Below are positions 62,769 to 64,000 of a stretch of DNA of 64,000 nt, piece by piece. How positions within the stretch are numbered: position 1 is the stretch's first letter; each line of letters starts with the position of its first letter. The position numbers and the translations under genes are program-made. The stretch comes from Novosphingobium taihuense (GTDB lineage: Bacteria > Pseudomonadota > Alphaproteobacteria > Sphingomonadales > Sphingomonadaceae), in contig NZ_VLKJ01000001.1 of NCBI RefSeq assembly GCF_007830315.1, positions 744,001 through 808,000 on the forward strand, given 5' to 3'. The notes beneath the pieces are model-generated. The model searched no databases and was not told where the DNA came from. It saw only the letters and a program-made list of their open reading frames with translations.

Positions 62769-63614
62769 TCAGGTGGCAGGATCGAGCAAACCGAGCAGTG
62801 CAACCGCGCCGATTACGCCCAACCCCACGGCAAATTCGAGCGCGAGCGAAATGCGCAGGCGGGCGGTTGCACCCGGATCATTCCGCTCGAGCGCTGGCAC
62901 GATCCGCCAGCGGTTGCCTGCTGCCAGACCGAGCATGAGCGCGAAGAATGCGAGCTTTACCGCCAGCACGCCGAACCATCGCGCCTCGAACATCATTGGC
63001 CACCCGGCAATGGCGAGCGTGTTGAGTAGGCCGCTCAGCACCAGCACTGCAACTAGCATGCTGCCCATGCGGGCAAACCGCGTCAGCGCAACGATGTCGG
63101 GACCCTTGCGCGAGAATGCCGAGACGACAAAAATTGCCAGCGCCGCCAGCCAGGTGGCAGCGGCGAGCAGGTGGAAGACATCTGCCACGCGGTGGATGAG
63201 CATTCCGCTGGCCCCGGCATGACCGGTCCAAGCCATTGAACACAGCGCGACCGCGCCGCTCAGGGCAAGCAGCGGCAAGCGCAAGAGACGCAGCGTCAGG
63301 GCCGAGGCCGCTACGACGCCCACGAGCGCCGTCAGTCGCCATTCCATGACCTTGCCCAGCGGTGTCTGCGCGAGCACGACTTCGGCCGTTGCCTGATCGA
63401 GTTCACCAAGCGTGATACCCGCCATGGCAGCGACGCTTTCCAGCGCCCACCAAGCCGAAGCAAGTGCTGCGAGAAATGCCAGCAAAATCAGAGCGATACG
63501 GGAACGAATGGACAGCAACCGGCCCGCAGCGAGGCCATAAAGCGGGACGCCCGCGACGAGCAGCAGCGCAAGATACGCCACCGCCCGCGAAGCGATCAGG
63601 CCGGTCGTCTCCAC
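62769..63614 (-). CDS. copD: CopD-family copper import membrane protein
   Basis: A 281-residue CopD protein with about eight membrane helices. It has HAGASGMLIHRVADVFHLLAAATWLAAL, the CopD hallmark with His residues likely to carry copper, and WRLTALVGVVAA. The start is GTG 63614. It follows copC by 16 bases on the same strand, forming the usual CopC-CopD uptake pair. Confidence 0.92.
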   Translation of the reverse strand: METTGLIASRAVAYLALLLVAGVPLYGLAAGRLLSIRSRIALILLAFLAALASAWWALESVAAMAGITLGELDQATAEVVLAQTPLGKVMEWRLTALVGVVAASALTLRLLRLPLLALSGAVALCSMAWTGHAGASGMLIHRVADVFHLLAAATWLAALAIFVVSAFSRKGPDIVALTRFARMGSMLVAVLVLSGLLNTLAIAGWPMMFEARWFGVLAVKLAFFALMLGLAAGNRWRIVPALERNDPGATARLRISLALEFAVGLGVIGAVALLGLLDPAT

Positions 63615-63630
63615 GCCCCCTCAGGCCCGA

Positions 63631-64000
63631 TCAGCGAACGGTGAAGGCGTACTGGCCCTCGATGCGATGCTGGTCCGCTGCAACTGCGTGCCACTTGAGG
63701 TTGTAGCTGCCGGCAGGCAGTGCGCGCGGGAGAGTCACGGTGAGAACCTTGCCTGCAGCGGCGGTCTTGAAGCCCTTGATCGGCATCGGCGCGTGGTTGG
63801 CCATGCCGGGCATCCCGGTCATCACCAGTTCGATACCCGAAAGCGGGCCGACGAGCTCTTCGGAGAAGGTCAGGGTCAGCTTGGTCGGTTTGGCCACAGC
63901 CGTGTTTGCCGCAGGATTGGCCGAGAGCAGCTTGGGGTGCGCAAGGGCGGCACCGGGCAGCGCGAGCATGGCAAAGGCGGGAGCGGCAAGAAGCGCGAGA
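63631..64000 (-). CDS. copC: CopC-family periplasmic copper-binding protein, 5' end outside the window
   Basis: The 3' part of a CopC gene. The frame runs past base 64000 into the signal peptide (ALLAAPAFAMLALPGAALA), so the internal ATG near 63969 is not necessarily the start. The mature protein begins HPKLLSANPAANTAV, with the copper-binding N-terminal His, and ends WHAVAADQHRIEGQYAFTV with the Asp/His ligands. Methionine-rich MTGMPGMANHAPM may bind Cu(I). It precedes copD. Confidence 0.92.
   Translation of the reverse strand, partial: LALLAAPAFAMLALPGAALAHPKLLSANPAANTAVAKPTKLTLTFSEELVGPLSGIELVMTGMPGMANHAPMPIKGFKTAAAGKVLTVTLPRALPAGSYNLKWHAVAADQHRIEGQYAFTVR

Overview
This 64-kb window is chromosomal DNA from a high-GC alphaproteobacterium of the order Sphingomonadales, most likely Novosphingobium. 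The evidence is a LigM-type vanillate O-demethylase next to a MetF-like reductase, LigF-type glutathione S-transferases, a ChvG/ChvI-pckA-hprK-PTS block typical of alphaproteobacteria, and dense, overlapping gene packing. From memory, the order from ligM to the GST pair matches N. aromaticivorans DSM 12444, where LigM and the BaeA/BaeB heterodimeric beta-etherase lie about twelve loci apart. This was not checked. I saw no tRNA, rRNA, CRISPR array, insertion sequence or prophage.

Layout. 1-1193: end of ribD, then ribE. 1200-16163: a lignin-aromatics region. ligM and metF (minus strand) face purU across a promoter with an embedded operator. A long minus-strand set then runs from baeA-baeB through a CoA ligase, a PQQ alcohol dehydrogenase, an aldehyde dehydrogenase, an amidohydrolase, a phosphatase-like protein, an SDR, a LigF-like GST and an alpha/beta hydrolase. 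16428-24092: a p-cresol methylhydroxylase-like flavoprotein with its cytochrome and a Tat-signal protein, a DUF3237 protein, a second PQQ dehydrogenase, three NTF2-fold proteins and an SDR. 24105-31403: small envelope genes, a glutamine amidotransferase/cNMP-domain pair, and a TetR-led detoxification operon of GST, VOC and SRPBCC proteins.

31483-49556 is mostly core genome: cobS, a GGDEF-EAL protein, truA-fmt, recR, def, rmuC, an rRNA/tRNA methyltransferase, the PTS-type regulators HPr/EIIA/RapZ/HprK, ChvG/ChvI and divergent pckA. 49627-64000 holds an amidase, a J-domain protein, bolA-nudix-pirin, a chemoreceptor, an SDR-epoxide hydrolase pair, an LtrA protein, hisG-hisD-nusB, fghA and copD-copC.

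How the genes may work together (inference). The baeAB operon reads like a full route for a beta-O-4 aryl ether: C-alpha oxidation (SDR), ether cleavage (BaeAB), glutathione removal (third GST), gamma-alcohol oxidation (PQQ-ADH), aldehyde oxidation (ALDH) and CoA activation (ligase). LigM then demethylates vanillate, and MetF and PurU recycle the folate C1 unit. FghA could take care of formaldehyde. The two key promoters share the 9-mer AACACATAC (GTATGTGTT on the other strand) over their -10 regions, which suggests one common regulator.
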